A stretch of 64,000 nt of DNA from Gammaproteobacteria bacterium. Its GTDB lineage: Bacteria > Pseudomonadota > Gammaproteobacteria > Pseudomonadales > Azotimanducaceae. The stretch covers positions 1 through 64,000 of the forward strand of contig SMWF01000036.1 in NCBI GenBank assembly GCA_004357385.1, written 5' to 3'. Position 1 is the stretch's first letter, and each line of letters starts with the position of its first letter. The translations under genes and the position numbers were made by a program. The notes under the pieces were generated by a model that did not search any database, had not been told where the DNA came from, and saw only the letters and a list, made by a program, of their open reading frames with translations. Below, piece by piece: positions 42,799 to 51,657 of the stretch.

Positions 42799-43659
42799 GT
42801 GCAACCGACTGAACGTAGAGTCACCGTCAACGGCGTTGAGCTCGCCTACTTCGAATGGGGTAAACCCACCGATACAATGGTGCTCTTTGCGCACGCGACA
42901 GGGTTTCACGCGCGCTGCTGGGACCGGACGGTGGCGTTGCTGGCGCCGGACACCCACGTCATTGCCCTGGATCAGCGAGGCCATGGCCGCAGCGGCAATG
43001 CGGGCCCGCTCAACTGGCTGACCTTCGGTGCGGATCTGACCGAGTTCGTGCGCTCGCTGGACCTTGCCGGGATTTGCGGGGTGGGTCACTCGATGGGTGG
43101 CCACGCGATGACCCAGGCGGCCGCGGCAGAGCCGGGCCGGTTCGAGCGGCTGGTGTTGGTCGATCCGGTGATTGCCGATCCAGACCGCTACGCAGACTGG
43201 GGCGGGTTCGGCGCGATGCGTGCGGCGGACCATCCGACCTCCCGCCGCAAAAACCAATGGCGCGACTGGCAGGAAATGTTCGACCGGTTCGTGCAGCGAG
43301 CGCCATTCGACAGCTGGCGCCGCGAGATTCTCGAGGATTATTGCCGATATGGCGTGCTGCAGAATCCGGATGGACCAGGCTACGTGCTTGCCTGCCCGCC
43401 GTTGGTGGAAGCGGCTATCTATACGGGCAGCGCGGGTCGTGACATCCATGATCTGATTCGTGGCATCGAGTTGCCGGTGACGATTCTGCGGGCACCGGGC
43501 GGTTCCGGTGAAGGCACCATGGACTTCACGGCTTCTCCGACCTGGGAGCGACTGGCGGAGCAATTTCGGAACGGGCACGATGTTTATCTACCGCACCTGA
43601 ACCACTTCATACCCATGCAGGAGCCGGAGCGGGTGGCGCAGTGGATTAACCCTGACTGA
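42799..43659 (+). CDS. Alpha/beta hydrolase
   Basis: Single-domain hydrolase of 286 residues starting with GTG. Nucleophile Ser98 is in GVGHSMGGHAM, preceded by ALDQRGHGRSG and an N-terminal FAHATGFHARCWD oxyanion segment. The catalytic His is probably in HLNHFIP close to the C-terminus. Related to esterases, epoxide hydrolases and meta-cleavage hydrolases; substrate unknown. It ends 14 bases inside the convergent MFS gene. Confidence 0.86.
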   Translation: MQPTERRVTVNGVELAYFEWGKPTDTMVLFAHATGFHARCWDRTVALLAPDTHVIALDQRGHGRSGNAGPLNWLTFGADLTEFVRSLDLAGICGVGHSMGGHAMTQAAAAEPGRFERLVLVDPVIADPDRYADWGGFGAMRAADHPTSRRKNQWRDWQEMFDRFVQRAPFDSWRREILEDYCRYGVLQNPDGPGYVLACPPLVEAAIYTGSAGRDIHDLIRGIELPVTILRAPGGSGEGTMDFTASPTWERLAEQFRNGHDVYLPHLNHFIPMQEPERVAQWINPD

Positions 43660-44902
43660 TCGCCGCGTCGCGGCGCAGGATCGGTTTTGTCGCGGCGGTT
43701 GCCGCGTATTGCCACAGGCCGCTGAACGGCACCCCCCACGAGAAGATCAGCAGCGAAATCACGATGCCGGGCAGAAGTGCAGTCAAAGGATCGGCCCAGG
43801 CAATGAGCTGACCCAACAATATAGAGCTGATGGGGGCCGCCACCATGAAGCTGAATATGAACACGGACAACACCTGTGCGCGGACCGCGGGCGCGGCGAG
43901 TTCCTGCACCGTGGTGCGCACCAGGGTCGTGGTGATGCCCATGTTGAATCCCCAGGCGAACATCGCGCCGTAGAACAGCCACACGCTGGGCTTCACCAGC
44001 AGTACCCCGAGAATCACCGCACGGGTCACCTGCATCACCAGAAACAGGCGGCCCGGGTGCTTGAGCGGCATGAAGTACAGCAGGATGACATTCGATCCGA
44101 TGCTGCCGCTGGTAAAGGCGATCAGCACCGTGGAAAACATACCGACGTCGCCCTGGTAGACCTCCCGGACGATGAACGGAATGGCGATGATGTAGGCGCC
44201 CGCGTTGAACAGCGAGGACAGCAGGTTCAAGCCGATGATGTTTCGGATCAGGGGCGTCCCCGCGATGGATCTGATCCCGGCCAGCAGGTCGATGGATCTA
44301 CCGGGGTCGATTGCGGGCAACTCGGGCAGGCGTCGGATGGGCAGTGCGCCAACTGCGAAGACCAATGCCTGCAGGACCAGTATCGGCGCAAGCCCGATGA
44401 CGTCGAGTTTTCCGCCGACCCAGACGCCGCCGAGCCCGGCCAGAGAAGCAACGATAGTGGTTATGGTAACCGTGCGTTGGATATCCGTGCGGGTGACGCG
44501 GCTGAGCATCGCCTGGCGTGCTGGGTCGCTCATGGCCTGCAAGGCAGATACGGCCAGTCCGAAGCCGATGACGATCCAGAACCTCAGCTGGCCCGCGCTG
44601 CTGACCCAGGCGAGCACCAGACCCGGCAGCACCATTAGCAGGTGCATGCGGATCAGCAGGGTTCTGCCGTTGGTTCGATCAGCGAGCACGCCACCGATCA
44701 GGATGATCGCCAACGCGGGTAGCTCGATCAGCGCGCGTCCAAAACCCACCTGATCTGCCGGCGCTTCCAACACCTCCACCAGCAACCAGGTGATCAGGAA
44801 GCCCTGCAGGCTCATCCCGGCGATCCAGAGGCTGGAGCTGGTCAGATACCAGGGCAGGGCGGATCGGGGTACGAATGGGGCGTCGGGCGTGACGTCGGGC
44901 AT
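43646..44902 (-). CDS. MFS transporter (DHA3-like), paralogue of the 29207 gene
   Basis: About 418 residues with 12 hydrophobic segments. The GGVLADRTNGRTLL loop after TM2 and LSRVTRTDIQRTVTI in the centre match the layout of the MFS protein encoded at 29207-30418. The ATG at 44902 (MPDVTPDAPFVPRS) is preferred over a start ten codons upstream. The gene overlaps the end of the alpha/beta hydrolase gene on the other strand and is divergent from an LLM oxidoreductase gene. Substrate unknown. Confidence 0.82.
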   Translation of the reverse strand: MPDVTPDAPFVPRSALPWYLTSSSLWIAGMSLQGFLITWLLVEVLEAPADQVGFGRALIELPALAIILIGGVLADRTNGRTLLIRMHLLMVLPGLVLAWVSSAGQLRFWIVIGFGLAVSALQAMSDPARQAMLSRVTRTDIQRTVTITTIVASLAGLGGVWVGGKLDVIGLAPILVLQALVFAVGALPIRRLPELPAIDPGRSIDLLAGIRSIAGTPLIRNIIGLNLLSSLFNAGAYIIAIPFIVREVYQGDVGMFSTVLIAFTSGSIGSNVILLYFMPLKHPGRLFLVMQVTRAVILGVLLVKPSVWLFYGAMFAWGFNMGITTTLVRTTVQELAAPAVRAQVLSVFIFSFMVAAPISSILLGQLIAWADPLTALLPGIVISLLIFSWGVPFSGLWQYAATAATKPILRRDAAISQG

Positions 44903-45035
44903 GGATCGAACCGAAGGGCACCACGGTGCCAATTCGGCATCATAACCAGATCGTGGCGAAGGGTGGCCAGGCGAGGTGTGGCCGGCGAACCGGCAAGCCG
45001 CTAGGCTCTTGGGATTTGGAAGAAGGAGCCGCTCG

Positions 45036-45902
45036 ATGAAGATTGGCGTGACGATGGCCTTCAGCCAACATACGCCCGCGGGTTATATCGCCGATGCGGC
45101 GCGGCTCGTGGAAACACTGGGATTCCATTCTCTATGGGTGCCGGAACACGTTTTGTTCTTCCCCGAGTACGCTTCCCGATACCCATATTCAGACGATGGG
45201 CGAATCCCCGGCAACCCGGAAGGCGTGCTCGATCCATTCAGCGCGCTGACCTTCGTGGCGGCCCATACCACCACCATCAGACTCGGCACGGGCATCTGCC
45301 TGGTGCCGCAGCGTCAGCCGGTTTACTCGGCGAAGATGGTGGCCGATCTCGACTATCTCTCGGGTGGACGCGTGGACTTCGGGGTTGGCATTGGTTGGCT
45401 GGCCGAGGAGTTTGCGGCCCTGCAGATGGACTTTTCTACGCGTGCGAAACGCACTGCTGAATACATCAACGCAATGAAGGCGCTGTGGTCGCCCGGCGTG
45501 ACGCACTTCAGCGGGGAGACGGTCGAACTCGTCGATTGTCACTTCAATCCGAAGCCGGTGCAGCAGCCCCACCCACCCATATTTTTTGGGGGCGAGAGCG
45601 ATGCGGCGCTGCGCAGAGTCGCGACGTTGGGCGACGGTTGGTACGGTTTCGACCTGGACCCGGACGGCGTAGCTACTCATCTTGAGCGGTTGGACGCCGT
45701 GCTCGACGAACATTCTCGGAGCCGCGAGGACGTGTTGGTGTACGTCGGTCCGAATCGACACCGGGTGACGCCGGAACGGGTCGATGCGTATCGAGCGCTC
45801 GGGGTCGATCAGCTGGTGGTCGGGCTGTTCGCCACCGACATCGATACGCTCGCCCGGCGTGCCGAAAAGATGTGCGAAGTCGTCGGACTCGAGGCCGGCT
45901 GA
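45036..45902 (+). CDS. LLM class (F420- or FMN-dependent) oxidoreductase, TIGR03619-like
   Basis: Luciferase-like barrel of 288 residues. Cues are MKIGVTMAFSQHTP, SLWVPEHVLFFPEYASRYPY, IRLGTGICLVPQRQP, GGRVDFGVGIGWLAEEF and ADLDYLSGG. The ATG at 45036 has a textbook ribosome site (AAGGAG). Many such proteins use coenzyme F420 in actinobacteria; in this organism FMN or F420 are both possible. No partner reductase is adjacent. Confidence 0.88.
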   Translation: MKIGVTMAFSQHTPAGYIADAARLVETLGFHSLWVPEHVLFFPEYASRYPYSDDGRIPGNPEGVLDPFSALTFVAAHTTTIRLGTGICLVPQRQPVYSAKMVADLDYLSGGRVDFGVGIGWLAEEFAALQMDFSTRAKRTAEYINAMKALWSPGVTHFSGETVELVDCHFNPKPVQQPHPPIFFGGESDAALRRVATLGDGWYGFDLDPDGVATHLERLDAVLDEHSRSREDVLVYVGPNRHRVTPERVDAYRALGVDQLVVGLFATDIDTLARRAEKMCEVVGLEAG

Positions 45903-46027
45903 CGATGGCGCGCCGAGCGCCGTGTCTCGTTCTTACATCGTCTTACAACCTCCACATAGTGGGTACATACAACGATTGAAGGTGCGGCGGAGAATCCGAT
46001 TGGTGTTTACGTAGTCAAGGCTCGGAG

Positions 46028-46336
46028 ATGTTTGTGGGCCGCACTAAAGAAGAAAAACGAACTTGGTTTCGTGCCGAGCGGATCTTCAATTGCAACGGCG
46101 AATGGTATTTCCACACACGCGAAGGCATTGACGTGGGTCCCTACGACAGTCAGCTCGAGGCTGACATAGAAGCAGCGATGCTTCGCGAGCTGATCCGGCA
46201 TGCCAGCGTGCAAGGCGAGGCACTGTCGGTTCTGAAAGACTTCATACTCGAATCGTTTACCATGGGCCGCCCCCTCAATGTAATGGTGAGCGACGGCGGC
46301 GAATCGATCATCATCGAGCGCCCGGCAGACGAATAA
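46028..46336 (+). CDS. Small DUF6316-like protein
   Basis: A 102-residue soluble protein. The N-terminal part WFRAERIFNCNGEWYFHTREGIDVGPYDS is the conserved core of the DUF6316 family found in gammaproteobacteria. The C-terminal extension (LRELIRHASVQGEALSVLKDF and an acidic tail) is less usual. Function unknown. It stands alone between two LLM oxidoreductase genes with its own upstream region. Confidence 0.78.
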   Translation: MFVGRTKEEKRTWFRAERIFNCNGEWYFHTREGIDVGPYDSQLEADIEAAMLRELIRHASVQGEALSVLKDFILESFTMGRPLNVMVSDGGESIIIERPADE

Positions 46337-46354
46337 CCGGCGTACCGGTGGGGT

Positions 46355-47218
46355 TTACGTTGCCACGGCGTTGAAGTACTGCTCCATCCCTTCGAGATGC
46401 GCGTCCACATCGGCGCGGCCGGCGTTGTGCGTCGCGACCGCCATATGTGTACAACCGAGCTCGCGCCAGCGGTTGGCGTGCTTAGACCAGCGTTCCGGAT
46501 TGCCGCCCTCAAGCTGCGCCTGGGCCTGAACTCCGAACCCGTCCCACGCAAGACCGGCAGCCTCGCGCTCGGTGCGTAGCGTTTCCAGGGCTGAACGCGC
46601 TGCGTCATTGGGACCCATCAGGGGGACCCAGCCGTCGCCCAGTCGGGCGCAGCGTTTCAGGAGTGCAGGCGCGCCACCCCCAAACCAGATCGGAATGCTC
46701 TGGCTGGGCCGCGGGTTGATGCTGGCAGCGTCGATCCGATGCCATTCCCCATGGTAGTCGAGACTGTCCTCGAGCCACAGACGACGCAGCAGATCGACCT
46801 GTTCGGCCTGGCGGCGGCCGCGATTCGCGAAATCTTCGTTGAGCGCCTGGTACTCGACCTGGTTCCAGCCCGTGCCGATTCCAAGGCGCAGTCGTCCCTG
46901 GGAGAGCAACGCGACTTCGGCGGCCTGTTTGGCGACCAGTGCGGTCTGCCGTTGTGGCAGGATCAGCACGGCGGTTGCCAAGGTGATCGAGGACGTGACG
47001 GCGGCCATGAAGCTCATCGTGGTGAACGGCTCATGGAAGGCGACGTCCTTGTCGTATGGACCGCGCCAGCCGCCGGGACGGTTCGGGTCGGCGCCGAGCA
47101 CGTGGTCGTAAATCAACAGGTGGTCTGCGCCCTGGGCTTCTGCCCCCTGAACGAAGGCTTTGATGGCGCCGGGATCGGTGCCGATTTCGTTGTGCGGGAA
47201 GACCACCCCTAGCTTCAT
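46355..47218 (-). CDS. LLM class flavin-dependent oxidoreductase
   Basis: About 287 residues. Cues are MKLGVVFPHNEIGTDPGAI, HLLIYDHVLGADPNRPGGW, ITLATAVLILPQRQTALVAKQ, GRLRLGIGTGWNQVEYQALN and IPIWFGGGAPALLKRCARLGDGW. The ATG at 47218 with CAGGAG upstream fixes the start; a frame reaching 47416 is upstream noise inside the ileS leader. It is divergent from ileS. Substrate unknown. Confidence 0.88.
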   Translation of the reverse strand: MKLGVVFPHNEIGTDPGAIKAFVQGAEAQGADHLLIYDHVLGADPNRPGGWRGPYDKDVAFHEPFTTMSFMAAVTSSITLATAVLILPQRQTALVAKQAAEVALLSQGRLRLGIGTGWNQVEYQALNEDFANRGRRQAEQVDLLRRLWLEDSLDYHGEWHRIDAASINPRPSQSIPIWFGGGAPALLKRCARLGDGWVPLMGPNDAARSALETLRTEREAAGLAWDGFGVQAQAQLEGGNPERWSKHANRWRELGCTHMAVATHNAGRADVDAHLEGMEQYFNAVAT

Positions 47219-47388
47219 GATGACTCCTGGCTGCGCGCGCAAACTGAGCGAGCGTAGGGAGGCGCGGCATGGAATGCAATGCCGTGGACCGCATACCGGA
47301 TTGGCCTTCGGGAACTCGAGCGATGCTAGAATGCGCGCCTTTCGTCCTGGCGGCAGATTGCGCGGCAGCGCGCACAGCAATAAACGTA

Positions 47389-50300
47389 ATGGCAGAACCG
47401 GCGGAATCGGCAGCAACGAGTTTCTCCTTCGTCGATATGGAGCACGAGGTGCTTCGACTGTGGCGCGATCTCGACGTGTTCCAGAAAACCCTGGATCAGA
47501 CCAAGGACAAGAAGCCGTATATTTTTTACGACGGGCCGCCGTTTGCGACGGGTCTACCTCACCATGGTCATCTCACGGCCTCGACCATCAAAGACGTCGT
47601 GCCGCGCTACTGGACGATGCAGGGTCGCTATGTACTGCGGCGCTTCGGTTGGGACTGCCACGGCTTACCCATCGAGCACGAGATCGATCAGCAGTTGGGA
47701 TTTACGGCTCAGGATGCCCTGGCCCAGTTGGGAATTGCCGGCTACAACGACGCCTGCCGCGGCATCGTGCAGCAATACGTCGACGAATGGCGGCACACCA
47801 TTACGCGGCTCGGCCGCTGGGTCGACTTCGACAACGACTACAAGACCATGGACCCCTGGTACATGGAATCGTTGTGGTGGGTGTTCAAACAGCTCTGGGA
47901 CAAAGGGTTGATCTATCAGGGCAATAAGGTGATGCCGATCTCGACGGCGCTGGGCACTGTGCTCTCCAATTTCGAGGCCGGCCAGAACTATCAGGACGTT
48001 CAGGATCCGGCGATCACCGTGCTGCTGAAACTGCGCGACGAGGAGGCCTATCTCGCGGTGTGGACCACCACTCCCTGGACACTGCCGTCCAATCTTGCGG
48101 TCTGCGTGGGCGCCTCGATCGACTATGTCCGGGTAAAGGACGCCGAGTCGGGGCGGGAAATCTATCTGGCGGAAGCACGCGTGGCCGACTACGGCGCCCG
48201 CCACGACCTGGCAGTAGTGGAGCGGCTCAAAGGTACAGCGCTGGTCGGGCGCAGCTACGAACCTCAGTTTCCGTACTTTGCGGACCAGACGAACAAAGGT
48301 GCGTTCGTGGTGGTGGCGGATGACTACGTCACCACCGATGCCGGCACCGGTCTCGTCCACCAGGCGCCGGCATTCGGCGAGGATGACTACCGGATCTTCA
48401 AGGAAGCCGGCATCGAAGCCTTCGTCTGCCCGGTGACCCTCTTCGGGCTGTTCACGGAAGAAGTGACGGATTTCGCGCGCCAGCATGTAAAGGACGCCGA
48501 CAAGCACATCATCGCGTATCTAAAAGAGGCGGGCTGCTTGTACGAACAGAGCGTGATCCAGCACAGCTACCCGTTCTGCTGGCGTTCGGACACGCCACTG
48601 ATTTACCGGGCGATCCCGTCCTGGTTCGTGCGGGTCACGGACTTCGTCGATGACCTGGTTGCCGCCAACGACAAGATCCGGTGGGTACCTGAGCACATCA
48701 AGGAAGGCCGCTTCGGCAACTGGCTGAACGGTGCCATCGACTGGTCGATCTCGCGCAACCGGGTTTGGGGAACGCCGTTGCCGATCTGGGTCAACGATGT
48801 AACCGGCGAGAAGATCTGTATCGGTTCGCTGGACGAGTTGGAACGATACACCGGGGTACGACCGGACGATCTGCATCGCGAGTTCATCGATCCGCTGATC
48901 TTCGAAGTGACCGGTGAACAGGGAACCTATCGGCGCATTGAAGAGGTACTCGATTGCTGGTTCGAGTCCGGCGCCATGCCCTATGCCCAGCTGCATTACC
49001 CCTTCGAGAACCAGGATGTGTTCAAGGCGGGCTTCCCCGCTGAGTTCATCTGTGAAGGTCTCGACCAGACCCGCGGCTGGTTCTACACCCTGACGGTGCT
49101 GGCCGCGGCGCTTTATCAGAAGCCTGCATTCCGCAACGTAATCGTCAATGGCATGGTCATGGCCGAAGACGGCAAGAAGATGTCCAAGCGGTTACGCAAC
49201 TACACGCCTCCGGACGAGCTGATGGAGACCTTTGGCGCCGACGCGCTGCGGCTGTATCTGATCAACTCCGGACTGGTCCGTGGCGAAGATCAGCGATTCT
49301 CTGATGGCGGGGTCAAGGACATGGCGCGCCGGGCGCTGTTGCCCTGGTACAACTCGTTTCAGTTCCTCAAGACTTATGCCGCGATTGATAACTGGTCACC
49401 GGATAAGGGCCTGCATTACGGATCGAACGTGCTGGACCGTTGGATTTTGTCACGCCTGCAGACACTCAAGGCGGCGGTCGCGGAGGAGATGGATGCCTAT
49501 CGGCTGTTCAATGTGGTCCCCAGGCTGTTCGACTTCATCGAAGAACTGACCAACTGGTACATTCGCCTGAACCGGCAGAGATTCTGGGGCGAAGACATCA
49601 CCGCTGACAAGATTGCCGCCTACAGCACGCTCTACACGGTGGTCTACGAACTCAGCCTGGCGATGGCACCATTCGCGCCGTTTCTATCCGAACACGTGTA
49701 TCAGCAACTGGCGACGCTGTCCGGTTCGGAGGGGCCAAAACCCGAATCGGTGCACCTGTGTCCGTATCCGGGGGCCGAGGAAGACCTCATGCAGCCGCGC
49801 CTTGAGGAGGCCGTTGGGGTCATGCAGGAAGTCATCCTGCTCGGTCGGCGCAAACGCGAAGAGGAACGGATAAACCTGCGCACGCCACTCAAGCGCTTGA
49901 CGGTGATCCATCGCGAGCAGGCCCTGCTGGATGATGTCCGTGATCTGGGGGACTACGTGCGTGCGGAGTTGAACGTCAAGGAGGTGACCTACGATGAGCA
50001 TGAAGATCGCTACATCGACCTCAGCGCGCGACCCAATTTTCCGGTACTGGGCAAGCGGCTTGGCAACCGGATGAAACAGTTCCAACAACTGATTCTCGAC
50101 CTCGAGCGCGATCAGATCAGCGCGTTTCTTGAGACAGGTTCGTTGGAACTCGGTGGCGAGACGTTCGACCACACCGAGATTGAAGTGGTCCGGCAAGCGC
50201 GGCAAGGCACCGGCGCTACATCGAGCGGTTCGATCTCGATCGATCTCGATTGCAGGCTCGATCCCGCCCTGATCGCGGAGGGGCTGGCACGGGAGGTCGT

Positions 50301-50526
50301 AAACCGCATCCAGCGGGGTCGCAAGGAGTTGCGGCTGCACGTAGCGGACCGCATTCGGGTCACCTACGATGGAAACGATGAGTTGCTGGACGCCATTGCC
50401 ACCCATGGCGACTACATCGAACACGAGACGCTGGCCGTGGCACTACAGCAAGGTGACCCGGGCACCGCGGCGTTGACGTCCGAGATCGATGGCGCGACGT
50501 TTCGCTACCTCATTGAGCGCAACTAG
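47389..50526 (+). CDS. ileS: Isoleucine--tRNA ligase, type 2 (eukaryote-like)
   Basis: Charges tRNA-Ile. The class I signatures are of the type 2 form: GPPFATGLPHHGHL instead of the bacterial HIGH context, and KKMSKRLRNYTPP. It has an editing domain (about residues 200-400, WTTTPWTLPSN) and a long C-terminal anticodon/accessory region. Length from the ATG at 47389 is 1045 residues, matching IleRS2. IleRS2 enzymes are typical of eukaryotes and some bacteria and are known for low mupirocin sensitivity. A longer frame to 47269 is antisense to the LLM leader and is not used. Confidence 0.94.
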   Translation: MAEPAESAATSFSFVDMEHEVLRLWRDLDVFQKTLDQTKDKKPYIFYDGPPFATGLPHHGHLTASTIKDVVPRYWTMQGRYVLRRFGWDCHGLPIEHEIDQQLGFTAQDALAQLGIAGYNDACRGIVQQYVDEWRHTITRLGRWVDFDNDYKTMDPWYMESLWWVFKQLWDKGLIYQGNKVMPISTALGTVLSNFEAGQNYQDVQDPAITVLLKLRDEEAYLAVWTTTPWTLPSNLAVCVGASIDYVRVKDAESGREIYLAEARVADYGARHDLAVVERLKGTALVGRSYEPQFPYFADQTNKGAFVVVADDYVTTDAGTGLVHQAPAFGEDDYRIFKEAGIEAFVCPVTLFGLFTEEVTDFARQHVKDADKHIIAYLKEAGCLYEQSVIQHSYPFCWRSDTPLIYRAIPSWFVRVTDFVDDLVAANDKIRWVPEHIKEGRFGNWLNGAIDWSISRNRVWGTPLPIWVNDVTGEKICIGSLDELERYTGVRPDDLHREFIDPLIFEVTGEQGTYRRIEEVLDCWFESGAMPYAQLHYPFENQDVFKAGFPAEFICEGLDQTRGWFYTLTVLAAALYQKPAFRNVIVNGMVMAEDGKKMSKRLRNYTPPDELMETFGADALRLYLINSGLVRGEDQRFSDGGVKDMARRALLPWYNSFQFLKTYAAIDNWSPDKGLHYGSNVLDRWILSRLQTLKAAVAEEMDAYRLFNVVPRLFDFIEELTNWYIRLNRQRFWGEDITADKIAAYSTLYTVVYELSLAMAPFAPFLSEHVYQQLATLSGSEGPKPESVHLCPYPGAEEDLMQPRLEEAVGVMQEVILLGRRKREEERINLRTPLKRLTVIHREQALLDDVRDLGDYVRAELNVKEVTYDEHEDRYIDLSARPNFPVLGKRLGNRMKQFQQLILDLERDQISAFLETGSLELGGETFDHTEIEVVRQARQGTGATSSGSISIDLDCRLDPALIAEGLAREVVNRIQRGRKELRLHVADRIRVTYDGNDELLDAIATHGDYIEHETLAVALQQGDPGTAALTSEIDGATFRYLIERN

Positions 50527-50592
50527 CGGTCTGGTGGCATCGACCTGAGCGGGTGGAAAGCGGGGTGTAAGGAAGGGCGTAAGCAAAAGAAA

Positions 50593-50612
50593 CAGGCCGC
50601 GGTGGCGGCCTG
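50593..50612. terminator. GC-rich hairpin downstream of ileS
   Basis: CAGGCCGC and GCGGCCTG form a perfect eight-base stem around GGTG, about 65 bases after the ileS stop. On the plus strand no clear T-run follows. On the minus strand a T-rich stretch would follow (complement of AAGCAAAAGAAA), yet no minus gene ends here. Probably a weak terminator of ileS. No gene is seen in the surrounding 270 bases. Confidence 0.4.
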
Positions 50613-50798
50613 AATTACGCGCGTTATCTTTATGTTGCGCTTCCCGTTGCGCGTGGCGAGTTGCGCGGAGTCTCTCCGACTCTCCCCTTTCCAACGTGTG
50701 GATATGACCAGAATCGTTGGGGACTGTCAAACGGCGCTATGCAAGCGAACTCGCCCCTACGATGGGGCGTCAGCGATATACTTGTTGGTAGGATTCGC

Positions 50799-51626
50799 AT
50801 GTGCTTGCTGATGCCTGATCACGAAACCTACCCGCCGTACCCCGACTCCCGCACCTGCCATGTCGGGACCTATCGGCGTGTGCTCCCCGTCAGTGTGGAG
50901 CGGATGTACGAAAATGCGCTGGACTGGGAGCATCTGCCGCATGTCCATGCGGCCAGTTTCAAGGCGATCGAACGAATCGATGCCGGATCCTGGGGGTGGC
51001 GCGCCGAAACCACCTCTGCGCGCGGCGACCGTTCGATCATCGAGTTGCGTCTGGACCGGGCGTGTCGACGCTGGATTACACGAACGCTCAAAGGCGCCAA
51101 CGCGGGTAGTGAGATCTGGACCCATGCGTTCCCGATCGAGGCACGGCGCGTCGACATCGTGGTCGACTTCTTTGTACCGGGGGTTGCCGAGAGTGCACGC
51201 AAGAAGGTCGGCGAAGCATTTGCTGCGTTGTACCAGAGCCTGTATGACGAGGACGTTGCGATGATGACGGAACGTCAGCGTCGCCTCGATGCGAGGATCG
51301 AATCTCACGCGGAACAGGAGCGGATTGCATTGGGGTCGCGCGCTGATCTCGCGTTGCCAATGCAGATCGAGTTTGCCGGCCGCCCGTTCGTGGTTGCGGA
51401 GATTGAGGGTGCGCTGTACGCGTACTCGGCATGGTGTCCTCATCAGATGGGCCCGCTGTACGCCGCCATACCCGAGGGGCGATTGGTGACGTGCCCGTGG
51501 CACGGCTACCAGTTCAATGTCGCCGACGGTTCTTGCGTTTCGGGGCAAAGCTGCCAGCTGCCTGCTCCACCGGATGTTGTGCAAGACAGTGCCGGACAGG
51601 TGTTCGTGGATTTCAGTTCCCGTTGA
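50799..51626 (+). CDS. Rieske-type non-haem iron oxygenase with inverted domain order
   Basis: A 275-residue protein. The N-terminal part resembles the catalytic (SRPBCC) domain of ring-hydroxylating oxygenases: ENALDWEHLPHVH gives D42, H45 and H50 in the D-x2-H-x4-H pattern, and YDEDVAMMTERQ (about 149-160) fits the later Asp ligand region. A complete Rieske [2Fe-2S] domain then follows at the C-terminus: C213-x-H215 and C232-x2-H235 (AWCPHQMG, TCPWHGYQF). In ordinary oxygenase alpha subunits the Rieske domain comes first. Start at the ATG at 50799 with AGGA upstream. The decayed MFS gene follows it. Confidence 0.8.
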   Translation: MCLLMPDHETYPPYPDSRTCHVGTYRRVLPVSVERMYENALDWEHLPHVHAASFKAIERIDAGSWGWRAETTSARGDRSIIELRLDRACRRWITRTLKGANAGSEIWTHAFPIEARRVDIVVDFFVPGVAESARKKVGEAFAALYQSLYDEDVAMMTERQRRLDARIESHAEQERIALGSRADLALPMQIEFAGRPFVVAEIEGALYAYSAWCPHQMGPLYAAIPEGRLVTCPWHGYQFNVADGSCVSGQSCQLPAPPDVVQDSAGQVFVDFSSR

Positions 51627-51657
51627 ACCGCGCTTCGGCTGCGCCAGGTGGCCTCGA

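Noticed and set aside
50634-50666. Three GTTGCGC repeats spaced 12-14 bases
   Set aside because: Too short and too few for iterons or a CRISPR; no replication gene nearby.
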